10,037 nt of DNA from Spirogloea muscicola (taxonomy: Eukaryota > Streptophyta > Zygnematophyceae > Spirogloeales > Spirogloeaceae): NCBI GenBank assembly GCA_009602725.1, contig WELB01000022.1, positions 556,516 through 566,552 of the forward strand, written 5' to 3'. The notes beneath the pieces are model-generated. The model saw only the letters and a program-made list of their open reading frames with translations. It did not search any database and had not been told where the DNA came from. Shown piece after piece: positions 1 to 8,300 of this stretch (its first letter is position 1; every line of letters starts with the position of its first letter). Made by a program: the position numbers and the translations under genes.

Positions 1-3000
1 GCCGCGCGCCGGCAACGGTGGCCCTCGACCTCGCCGGCTGCGCCGTCGCGGACGCCGACGTCGCCGCCGCGCTCGCGGACCTGCGCTGCCTCCGCCGCCT
101 CGTCCTCGACAGCTGCCAGAAGCTGTGAGCTCTGCCGCTGCAGTTGCTATCATAGAAATCCATCGCCATGGTAATTGCTCATTTCCACGGTAATTGCTGC
201 AGGCAATAGCCTAATTAGGCCCGCAGCTTGTTCAACACAAATGTATCTTGCTAATGGAAGCGTAGCTGTTCAAAGCGCCGGCCTGTCAAGCCGGAGGTCG
301 CGAGTTAAAACCTGGTGGGTGCTGACGCGCAACCGCTGCCACCGTCGCTGCCGCCTCCGCTGCCGTCGTTGCTGCTGCCATTGATGCAGGACTTCGGCTA
401 TCGCTGAGATCGTGGTGGAGGCATCGATTTTCGATGGCGCTACTGCCGGTGCCGGCGGCCGCAGCCGGGGGCTCGCGTCGGTCAGCCTGCAGCGGTGCTT
501 CCGCCTGGGGCCGGCTGCCGCCGGCTTCCTCCTGGCAGCGGTCGGCGGGTATGCCGCGGCGGCCAGCGCCGCGGCGGTGCCGTCCCGCCTGCGCTGCCTC
601 CTGCTGAGCCACCTGGACTGCCTCGAGTTCCCGAGCCGGCTGGACCTGGAAGCTGCCGCAACAGCGGCCGCGGCCGATGCCGCCGCCATACCTCCAGTGC
701 TCGTCCAGCCCCCGGCGGCAGCTGGCGGCGGCGGCGGCCTTCGTGTCCTGGCCCTCCAGAATTGCACCGGCCTTGGTCCCGTGGAGTTAGTGCTGGTGGT
801 AAGCCCTCCCTAATGGTCGCTAATCGACTGATGGCAACTAGCGCCGGCCCAAGTAAGTTGCAGCTGCTGGTCAGAGAGATGGTCTGACGCTTCAGCGCGG
901 CGGTTGTCCGGCAGGCAGCGACGTGTCCCGGGCTGGAGCTCCTGCTCCTCGGCGGCTCTGGCCAGGGCCTCGGCCTGGACCGGCCCGAGAGCGTGCCTCC
1001 GGAGAAGGTGGCGGCGGCGGTGGCGGCGCTCGCTGCAGCCGCTGCACGCCTGCCGTGCCTCCACATGCTGGAGTTGACCTTCTTCGGGGCAGCAGTTACT
1101 GGCAGCCTTCGGTAAGGCCTCCTTCGCTCTATAGACTAGACACTTATGTTTGACAATAATATTAGGCAGTATTGACCGGTTGAGGGTTAAAGGCCAAATT
1201 ATTAGGAAAATGATACAAAGAGCAAAGTCATTAGTCTTATGGATCTGTGGCTGCAGTGAAGGCCTAGGGCATAGGAGGCATGGACTTGGGCAGCGGTCTG
1301 CTGCCGCTGCGCCTCTGCAGCAAGGCTGATGGCAGTGTGGCAATGGCTGCGTGGCCGCGGCGGCGGCGCAGGGCGGAGATCGGGCTTGGCATCTTGGTCC
1401 TTGACCTGTGCAGCGAGCCGGACGTTGTGACGGCCGCTGAGCTCGTGCAGCAGCTTCCCGTAGCGCGGCGCTCTCCGGGCATGGCCTACTTCCTCGACCT
1501 TCAGCAGGCGCAGCTGGCGGCCACTGCCGTCCACTCTCCACGCCGGCTCAAGGTGGCAGCTGCCGGGCGAGTCGTTGCCGCGGCTGCTGGTGATAAGCGG
1601 CAGGAGCCCCTGTGGCTGCCGGCTGGCTTGGCCAGCGACCAAGCCACGGTGGAGTACTGCAAAGCTGTAGCACCAAGCGCAGACGGCAGCACCTGGTGCC
1701 GTGGAGGCCTTGACAACGGTGGCAACCGGGACGTCGACTGGGGGCCTTCGCTTGCGGATGTGACAGGAAGGCTTGACCTTCAGTGGCAGGCGCTGTCGCC
1801 GGGCGCCGCCCTTGCCACTCCTGGGGTCAAGGGCCTGCTGGCGAACACTTTGTCGCCGACGGTGGACATGGAAGGCTGGAAGACGGCAGAGCAGGAGGAC
1901 TTTGTGGCGGCTCTGCGTGCTGCCGCTAATTGCTCTGACCTCCGGCGCCGCTCGCCGCTGCATGTCTTTGCCGCCCGTGGCGAGCCGGAGGCCACAGCCG
2001 GCCTTCTGGCACTGGGGGCCTCTGCGGTAGGCGTGCGCGACTCGGGTGGCGCCACTGCGCTTTTCATTGCTGCCGAAGGCGGCCATGCCCGCATCTGCAA
2101 GGTGTCCTGGCATGGACCTCACTACATCAATACTTGACATGTATGATCCTTCACTCTTCCTGCTGCTGACTGTCCTGGGTGTACATGCTCAAACGCTACT
2201 GCCTCACACAAACGCAGGTGCTGTTGCGAGGCGGTGCTGCGGTGCTAGCCATGAATCGCGCGGGCGAGACGCCACTCTACATTGCCGCTCTCAAGGGTTT
2301 CTCTTCGGTCGTTGAGGTGTTGCTCGCACATTGCCAAGAGTACGGGATTGAGTGGCAGGATGCTGCCGCTTACGGTACGTGCCGCTACAACATGCACATT
2401 AAGATTCACATATTGCTTGTATCTATTGTCAATCACTTACAAAGCACTCTGCTATGAGTAACGTTGATGCGGAGATCAGATTGTTATGATTACTGCAAGT
2501 GGAGCAGAACTTAAGATGAACATACTGCACCCATTATTACACAGAGTCCTTGTTTGGCAGTGGCCAACTTTTGGCACTTCGACCGTTTGGCACAAAGTAT
2601 CTAGATGATGACATTTGGAAAAGTGGTGTGAGATCACCAAGTTCATCGTCTCCTTTCTTGGGATTGGTCCAAGCATAGCACCGTCTTATCCTCTTGATGC
2701 TTTGCAGGAGATGGCTGGACACCGCTGATGGCTGCAGCAGTCGCAGACCGGCAGCACGTCGCATTTCTGCTCCTGCAGGCTGCAGGAGCTCGCCTGTCGC
2801 CAGGGCCGCAGTGCAGCAATGGTGACTTCCGGGATGGCCAGCCCTGGAGCGCGTCTCACGCACTTGGAGACCTCGAGTCAGGTGACTGCAACGTGGTCGA
2901 CACCAAAAGGGCAGCAGCGCTGGGGGACAGCGGCCACGATAGCGGCATGCTGGAGCGGTCGCCAGCCTTCTACCACCCGCCGATGCTGCTGAACATGCGG

Positions 3001-3450
3001 AACCGGTACGGGCAGACGGCGCTGCATGTCGCAGCGCGCCGGGGCTCGGCGTGGTTCGTGGAGGTGCTCCTGCTGGCCGGCGCATCAAATGCCCTGGAAG
3101 ACAACTACGGCATGCGCGCTGTGGATGTCGCATTGCGACACGGGCACGCCGTCGTCGCTCAGTTGCTGTGGGCGGCCGACTGTGGAACTGGGGTCGACGT
3201 TGTCTGCGACACCGGCATTCGTGCCGGCAGTGAGGACGGCCCCCCAGCCTCTTCCAGAGGCCAAGGGGGGAGGCGGCGGCGGGCCAAGGCGCAGCACACC
3301 GATTGTGCGGCAGCCGCTCCAACACCTGCAAGAGGAAGCGACGCCTCAGCACCGCTTGCCCATGGGCGCCTTGCAAGGAGCCGGAGGGGGCCCACCGGCC
3401 ATGGTGGCTCGAGCAAGGCGGCAGTGCCAGACGACATACTGCGAGCTTGA
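1..3450 (+). CDS. Gene A: leucine-rich-repeat / ankyrin-repeat protein, 5'-partial, six exons
   Basis: The model is exons 1-124, 390-798, 915-1111, 1294-2101, 2218-2374 and 2708-3450, with stop TGA at 3448-3450. The coding frame begins at base 3, so the gene continues upstream. Donors are GTGAGC, GTAAGC, GTAAGG, GTGTCC and GTACGT. Every acceptor is a CAG. All five junctions keep frame (phases 2, 0, 2, 0, 1), giving 811 residues. The N-terminal half has LRRs of the cysteine-containing type seen in F-box/LRR and AMN1-like proteins. The C-terminal half has six ankyrin repeats. Exon 4 alone reads from LRR-like sequence into the first ankyrin repeat without a stop, so the fusion does not depend on splicing. 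Both repeat types bind proteins; no catalytic domain is visible. An F-box or other N-terminal domain could lie upstream. Exon 4 could instead start at 1321 in the same phase. The specific function is unknown. Confidence 0.87.
125..389 (+). other. Intron 1 of gene A
   Basis: The donor is GTGAGC at 125 and the acceptor ATGCAG ends at 389, joining phase 2 so that the split codon reads CT+G (Leu). Besides the tRNA-like element it holds an exact 10-base direct repeat GGTAATTGCT (170-179 and 189-198). It ends with a YGC-repeat-like pyrimidine-rich stretch (about 327-380) that probably serves as the polypyrimidine region. Confidence 0.8.
256..324 (+). pseudogene. tRNA-Asp(GUC)-like cloverleaf in intron 1 (possible SINE head)
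   Basis: A tRNA-like fold can be read directly. The anticodon stem CCGGC (278-282) pairs perfectly with GCCGG (290-294) around a 7-base loop CTGTCAA. That places T33 correctly and makes the anticodon GTC (285-287, Asp). A 5-base variable loop (295-299) follows. The T-arm is GCGAG/CTGGT (300-316) with loop TTAAAAC, and its stem has one mismatch and one wobble. TA at 263-264 occupies positions 8-9, and a short D-arm GCT/AGC (265-276) has a reduced loop. The acceptor stem (256-262 with 317-323) is mostly unpaired. A functional tRNA is therefore unlikely; a tRNA-derived SINE head or tRNA pseudogene fits. It lies wholly inside intron 1 of gene A. Confidence 0.5.
1940..3180 (+). other. Six ankyrin repeats of gene A
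   Basis: The repeats span exons 4 to 6. Repeat 1 (about 1940-2038) contains SPLHVFAARG. Repeat 2 contains TALFIAAEGGHA and crosses intron 4 into VLLRGGA. Repeat 3 (about 2260-2373) contains GETPLYIAALKG and VVEVLLAH. Repeat 4 (2708-2799) contains GWTPLMAAAVADRQ and FLLLQAAGA. Repeat 5 (about 2998-3099) contains GQTALHVAARRG and FVEVLLLAGAS. Repeat 6 (about 3100-3180) contains GMRAVDVALRHGHA. The TPLH/TALH turn and the VVxxLL helix are the standard ankyrin signature. About 65 residues (about 2800-2991) are inserted between repeats 4 and 5 with no ankyrin pattern. The array is inferred to be a protein-interaction platform. Confidence 0.88.
2375..2707 (+). other. Intron 5 of gene A
   Basis: This is a 333-base intron with donor GTACGT and acceptor TTTGCAG, phase 1. 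It joins the ankyrin repeat 3 tail to the GWTPL start of repeat 4. It is AT-richer than the exons on both sides. The only pattern seen is the heptamer TTTGGCA three times at 2553, 2570 and 2586, about 17 bases apart. There is no gene inside it. Confidence 0.8.
3181..3450 (+). other. Basic low-complexity C-terminal tail of gene A
   Basis: The last 89 or so residues after ankyrin repeat 6 are rich in Gly, Ala, Ser, Pro and Arg and have no recognised domain. A GGRRRRAKA segment and the later LARSRRGP are basic clusters that could act as a nuclear localisation signal, which is an inference only. The frame stays open to the TGA at 3448, and the exon's composition matches the preceding ankyrin-coding part, so the tail is taken as translated. 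Confidence 0.65.
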
Positions 3451-3543
3451 GCTAGTGGTCTTGCAGCTCGTGGTGCTCAGGCCCCCTACAATAACCACTT
3501 GCCTGTATAAGTATTCTTCAACTACCAGCATGAATTTGTGCCA

Positions 3544-3583
3544 GATGCTGGCTGGATGGTTGGCTGGATGGATGCTGGATGGT
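3544..3583 (+). repeat. GGATG-rich minisatellite
   Basis: Short units of the type GCTGGATGG / TTGGCTGGATGG repeat imperfectly about four times over roughly 40 bases, just downstream of the gene A stop codon. It looks like simple-repeat expansion in the presumed 3' UTR. No function is assigned. Confidence 0.6.
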
Positions 3584-3589
3584 TCTTTT

Positions 3590-3628
3590 AAAGGTGGCCA
3601 TTGAAGGAAATATTTTTCAATGACCTTT
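3590..3628. repeat. Imperfect inverted repeat (hairpin)
   Basis: CATTGAA (3599-3605) pairs with TTCAATG (3616-3622), and the outer AAAGG (3590-3594) pairs with CCTTT (3624-3628). The bulge is TGGC opposite A, and the loop is AT-rich. That is 12 pairs in total. It lies between the convergent stop codons, so either transcript could fold there. A role in 3'-end formation is only a guess. Confidence 0.45.
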
Positions 3629-4074
3629 GCCTTGACATTTGTTCCTTCAAGCAGTGACTGCCCTCGAGTCGCCACTTGAGCAGCAAGCATAAGAACCGCC
3701 GGAGGATATAACACCAATTCTGTCATGGAACTTGCTTGACACGTTCGACTTCCATAGTAAACAATGAGGATGGCTGCTGCACTTCAAAAATCTACAGGGG
3801 AATTGAGCCATTCGACGTGCTCCTTCTGAGGAGCCTGTGCAACAAGGCCAGGCTAGAATGCATCAAGTGGTGCCTATTCTGTGGTCACTGCACCCTTGGC
3901 CCTACACGCACATCTTCTAGGACATATACAGTCTGTCCGACTGAAAAGAATTTGTATCAGGCTACAAAAAGGGGATGCCAAGGTGGCCCTGGCTTCAGTA
4001 GTGTAGGTATGAATGGCAAAGTTTGCCGCAGACTAAAGTTTGCAGCCAAAACCACCTAGTTAGTCAATCAGACC

Positions 4075-5341
4075 TCAGGAGGCTCCATTGCAAGAGTCCA
4101 CTGTATTTCCACCAGCATCCCCAGAACTTACATCAGATCTTCCAATGCCACTGACAGGCGTCGGCTTTGTTGAGGCAGGCTGCCCGGGCACCTCCAGGTG
4201 ATGCATCTCCTTCTGCACCTGCTCCAGCCTCCGCATGACGTCCAGTCTGTCTGAGCCGTATGCGCTGGGTATCTGCAATGGCACCACGTCCAAAGTCAGG
4301 ACGGATGTTCCGCCCATACCACAGTCAGGAGCACTCAGTGTCACGGGCGGGCGGGTGCTGTATGGTGCCTGCAGATGTATGGCAAGGTGGTTGTCGCATA
4401 TGTCAACTTCAAGGAGAAGCCAGTCATTAACCATCACTTCTGCTGACTGAGGATCAAGCCACATTGAGATGCTCCAAGACAAAATATGGCAGAATTCAGA
4501 TGACTTGCAATGCTGTTGAGAGCCCTACCAGTCCAGGGATGTACTTCTGAATGGCTGCAAGTATGGCTGCATGCCCTACTGCTGTGACCTGACCGTGGAT
4601 AAAAGATAGCATTCAGATTAGCCACGACTCAATTCAGCCACGGAGGACTGCGTACTTCTCTATATTGTGCAATGTATGCAGCAATCAATAATGGCCTCCA
4701 TAGAGAGAAGCAGGACTGTGCTTGATGTGTCGATGTGGGTCCTACTTTAGTTGAATGATGATGACCAACTCTACTAGCCCTCAGCTGCACGTGTGGCGCA
4801 GGTAGCTCAGCATTGGATTACCGGCAGCAACATGAGGAAGCCAATGGGGATGACCGAGGCCAAGTCTGTGAGAGTGCGCCTCAGAATCTTGCGCTCCCGC
4901 ACTGTGAGCTCCTGTCCAGCGACGCTGCGACGTAGGAGGACCATCGCTGCAGCGACGTCGGTGCTTAAGAGTTGGGTTCCCCTCCATGCATCCTGCAGTA
5001 TCAGAGAAGAATAATGAAAGCATGTAAATAGCAATTCATACGACTGACATGAGAAACCTAATTTCATCTGTCAACCTGCACATGCAGAAATTTACACTGA
5101 CTTCCCAGCAGATACAATGCTCTCTTCAATAAACTCAGTGAATCTGCACCGCACATGCAGTATAGGTGCTAATGGGCTGGTAGCTCACGGCGCCAGCATC
5201 CTTGAGCTTCTCCACAGACTCGTTGAAGAAGTTGCGGTAATCTCCCATGTCTGTGTCCAGAGAAGGTGTGGCCGGTTGCCTCCCAAATGGGGACCAGAGG
5301 CGTGGGCCCGTCACTGTAACTGGCGGATCCTTGGAGTCCTC
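4075..5341 (-). other. Gene B exons 13-16 (LETM1-type membrane core and C-terminus)
   Basis: The exons are 5341-5189, 4992-4822, 4588-4529 and 4272-4075. Exon 13 ends with FFNESVEKLKDAGA and joins exon 14 at DAWRGTQLLSTDVAAAM. Exon 14 then has ELTVRERKILRRTLTDLAS and the membrane helix start VIPIGFLMLLP. Exon 15 is exactly 60 bases and encodes the 20-residue continuation VTAVGHAAILAAIQKYIPGL. Exon 16 gives IPSAYGSDRLDVMRRLEQVQ and a polar tail ending at TGA 4075-4077. The core occupies about residues 711-810 of the window protein. Only about 42 residues follow, so the long ribosome-binding-like domain and EF-hands of animal LETM1 are absent. Confidence 0.92.
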
Positions 5342-8300
5342 CTTCAAACGCATCATGAAATAATTGATTTTTGCATAAATAAGAAGCACCAAGGAGATCG
5401 ACATTTCTACGTGTAAAAGTATGGTCTACTACACCTCGGCTCGCTCTCAGCTTGTTGTTTAGGTTGCTTGCCATAGCCAATGTGCTCACCGTGCTGCTGG
5501 TTGAGCATTGCCTGAGGCGCTCCTCCAGGATGCTGAGCTCCTGTCGCAGGACCTCGAAGCGCTCCGCTTCCGCTCCAATCATTGCGCCAGCAGCCTCCTC
5601 CATAGCTGCTGCAGCTTCTTCCTCAAACTCTAACGCTTCCTGTATTTATGTGAATCATATAGAGGATGTTCATTGAGTCTGCGCAAATTCATGCTGAATA
5701 CCCATTGCCTCTAAGTATCTAGCCCTTAGGTACTTGTAATCAGCCTTACAATATCACCCAATTACACTTACCTTGGGAGGTACCAGGCCTTGCAGCGGTC
5801 CTAATGATTGCTCCTTGTCAACCCTCGAGTGGAAAATTGGCACGAGCTGCACCGCTGTTCCCATGAGGGCGCTGCTCGCCTCACTCACAGCAGACGACAG
5901 CCTGCCAACAGAAATACTTGCTGAGACTTCTGGACTGAATGCTCCACAAGAGCGTCCGCAGTACATGTCAGGTACACCACATTGACAGAGCGTCCTTGCC
6001 ACTGTGCTTGGCTTGCATGCAGCTACCTGCTCATGTTTCTCACAGTCTGACGCAAGATCAGAGTAGGACAGTCCACCTGGTCAGCAGCAAGCCCCCGCGA
6101 GGTTGCACGGCGTTGCTGTCTGCTTGCCTCTGCTCCCTCGCTTTGTCCCTCTCCTCTTCCTTCCTTTGCTTTCTCTCCTTCGCCTGAACCTGCACAGTCA
6201 CAAGAGCCAGGACCCCCTTTAAGGTCTGCAGATGTCTGAAGCATCATAACTCATTCCTTACATGAACAGGGACACAATTGTCAAACTACACAGCAAGCAG
6301 TATACTGGCTAGACGCCTGCCTTCCTCTTCCGCTTGCTCGCTTCCCGCTCTAAGGCCTTTGCCTTGAGTGCCCCTTCGAGCGCCTCGACCTCCCGCTTCA
6401 GCATCTTCACATTCTCAAGCTCCGCCTTGGCAGCCAGCAGCTTCTCAGTGCCGCAGCCCTTGCTGCTGCCAGCGTCTGAGGCCGCCACCAGCAGCTCCAG
6501 CTTCCTGATTGTCGCCTCCACGCCACCCAGGACCTGCGCTCATGCACGCAGAATCATCTCATACATCCACAGACTATACTGCTGATTGATGCTCAGAGTG
6601 TGGTCAGGAAGATGGAAAGCAATAGAGGCTTCCACACCAATGTAATGGGAGCTTGGTGCTCCACAAAGTAAGAAAGTAAGTGTGCTCTGCTTTGCACATT
6701 CAACTTAAGGACTGAATGTCAGAGTAACAACCTCATCCAGCGCAGACATCCCCGTCGAGACCTCCCGCAGCTCCCTCTGCTTGGCCTCGTGAAGGGGTGT
6801 CGTGCTCGAAGTCATGGCCTCCCCAGCCTCACCTTGCTCCTCGCCCCCTCGCAGCAGCCTGCTGAGCGTCTGCCCGACCCCTGTGGCCACTTGTCCGACT
6901 CCCTCCCTGTGGCCAACAGATGAAGAAGAAAATCTGAATAGTGGTGCTGCAACAACTAGACAGCTTGTCACTAGGCTTCTGCTGGTTCTACGATCCATTG
7001 CATGTCAAAAGGATTACTGGACAAAGTATGATAGAGGAGCTTGATATCCTCAAAACAGTTACCCAACAGCATACCGATCTAGAGTGTCGCTTTTGATGAC
7101 AGCCTGCACTGCTATGGCTTCTGTACATTCTGATAGCCTTCGCTTACTGCTGGAGGGAAGCAGGAACAGAGGACTTCAGAACCTCAATTATCAGAACCTA
7201 TGAGAACCAGCTATATCAATAGGAGTGCAATGTGCGGTCCACATTCTCCTCTGCCCGTATTCATCTCAACACGCAGCTACAATTGACCAGTTAGGCGTGA
7301 GGTAAAAATTTGAAGAAGCTTCGACATCTGCAAAGGCTACTCATGCTCACCTGTCCCGCAGGAACATTGCGGCACGTGACGAGGGCTTGCCAGCTACCCA
7401 AGCGCTGTGAGTGGAGAATGTGCAGATCCACGCTCGACAAACGCCCTCTGCTTTTGAGATTATACTCTTAAATTCCGCTGGCGATGTCAACATCCCATTC
7501 TCATGTTGGTGGACCGTGGCTCTGTGCGGTTGCTCGCTGGGCGGGAAGAAAGGCAGCCAGGCTAGCTCCTCAGTCACAACCTGGAATTGGAGGCAGTCAG
7601 CAGCTGCAGACTTGTGAGATGTGCTGACAAGACTTGCTATAAATGAATGCTGTAATGTTCCTTTACTATGACGATCAGGCAATGCCAAAGACCAACAACC
7701 CAATCGCAGAATACCAGCAACTGCAATACCAGCAAGAGTGCTCCGTGCAGTAGGCTTACATTCTTGACAGAAGAGCATTGAAGGCTGATGATGTCTGATG
7801 CTATACAGACTTAAGCGACTTCCAAGGTTCTGCATGACTTAAGCTAGAGTAGGATCTCCCACCTCCACAAATAGTTGGTAAGAGCGCACACTGGCCAGCT
7901 CGGGAAAGAAGAGAACGCTGCCGCCTTCCAAATGCCTGTGCTATGATGCAGCAGCAGTGTCAGAGCCAGACTCAGTTGCTCCTCCTTCTAACACTATCCT
8001 CCCAACCTATTCTGTCAAGGGGAGGCTCCAAGAAGTTAAAGGCCTTGAATTACGACAATGTTTGAGTTACTCCGAGCTTCTTGTGCGATTGAAGTATAGT
8101 TTCCTTTCAATGGTTGCAAGCTGGCTGACCTGAGCAAGCTGGCAATGCTTTTGTCTGCATCCAGCGAGCCCCTGGATGCAAGGAAAGACCGTGTGCTGCG
8201 GCCCAGGGCAGCAAACACGCCAAAGACTGCGAGGTCGCTTCCAAGGGCCTGCATATAAACGTGCCAACAGAGGACACGGTGAGAAGGTCATGGAGCCAAA

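Larger units (their letters stand above)
3..1560 (+). other. LRR region of gene A
   Basis: This covers exons 1 to 3 and the start of exon 4. Recurrent units have the form L..L.L..C..L. Visible examples are VALDLAGC, LRRLVLDSCQKL (exon 1), LASVSLQRCFRLG, LRCLLLSHLDCLEF, LRVLALQNCTGLG (exon 2), CPGLELLLLGG and LPCLHMLELTFFG (exon 3). A more divergent unit near 1387 reads LGILVLDLCSEPD. The Cys near the end of the conserved segment is typical of the LRR_CC subclass. Units are separated by Ala/Gly-rich expansions, including a poly-Gly run from GGC repeats near 726-740, so spacing is irregular. The function is inferred to be a solenoid protein-binding surface. Confidence 0.8.
3451..4074. other. 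Convergent intergenic spacer, presumed 3' UTRs
   Basis: The spacer separates the stop codons of gene A (+) and gene B (-). It should contain both 3' UTRs and polyadenylation sites. I find neither an AATAAA nor a TGTAA element (the usual volvocine-alga signal) in the expected orientation for either gene; the nearest sequences are CTGTATAAG near 3502 and ACAATAAC near 3486. An open frame on the + strand (3736-4059) has no recognisable family and no coding-like composition. The spacer also contains the minisatellite and hairpin listed separately. Confidence 0.6.

Noticed and set aside
482-1066. 194-codon open frame on the - strand
   Set aside because: It crosses the intron at 799-914 and lies opposite LRR-coding exons. 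Its composition is that of an antisense GC-rich shadow.
1202-2140. 312-codon open frame on the - strand opposite exon 4 of gene A
   Set aside because: Its translation is low-complexity, Arg/Ala/Gly/Pro-rich and has no family pattern. The + strand frame gives ankyrin and LRR sequence, so this is a GC-driven antisense shadow.
2537-3376. 279-codon open frame on the - strand opposite gene A exon 6
   Set aside because: It runs through intron 5 and opposite clear ankyrin repeats. The translation shows no recognisable motif.
3736-4059. 107-codon open frame on the + strand in the spacer
   Set aside because: It has no clear start context, no family similarity and no coding-like composition. It is probably 3' UTR or spacer read by chance.
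4802-4815. Box A-like TAGCTCAGCATTGG on the + strand
   Set aside because: It lies in a gene B intron, with no cloverleaf and no box B at the proper distance.
5390-5489. Extension of gene B exon 12 through VSTLAMASNLNNKL, or of exon 13 upstream through MSISLVLLIY
   Set aside because: Joining the two extensions would need an intron of only about 28 bases. The GTGAGC donor at 5489 and the acceptor ending at 5342 give a phase-0 join of normal size.
7863-7900. tRNA D-arm-like string (AGTTGGTAAGAGCGCACACT) on the + strand
   Set aside because: It is the complement of the conserved exon encoding SVRSYQLFVE of gene B, and no anticodon or T-arm follows. The resemblance is chance.
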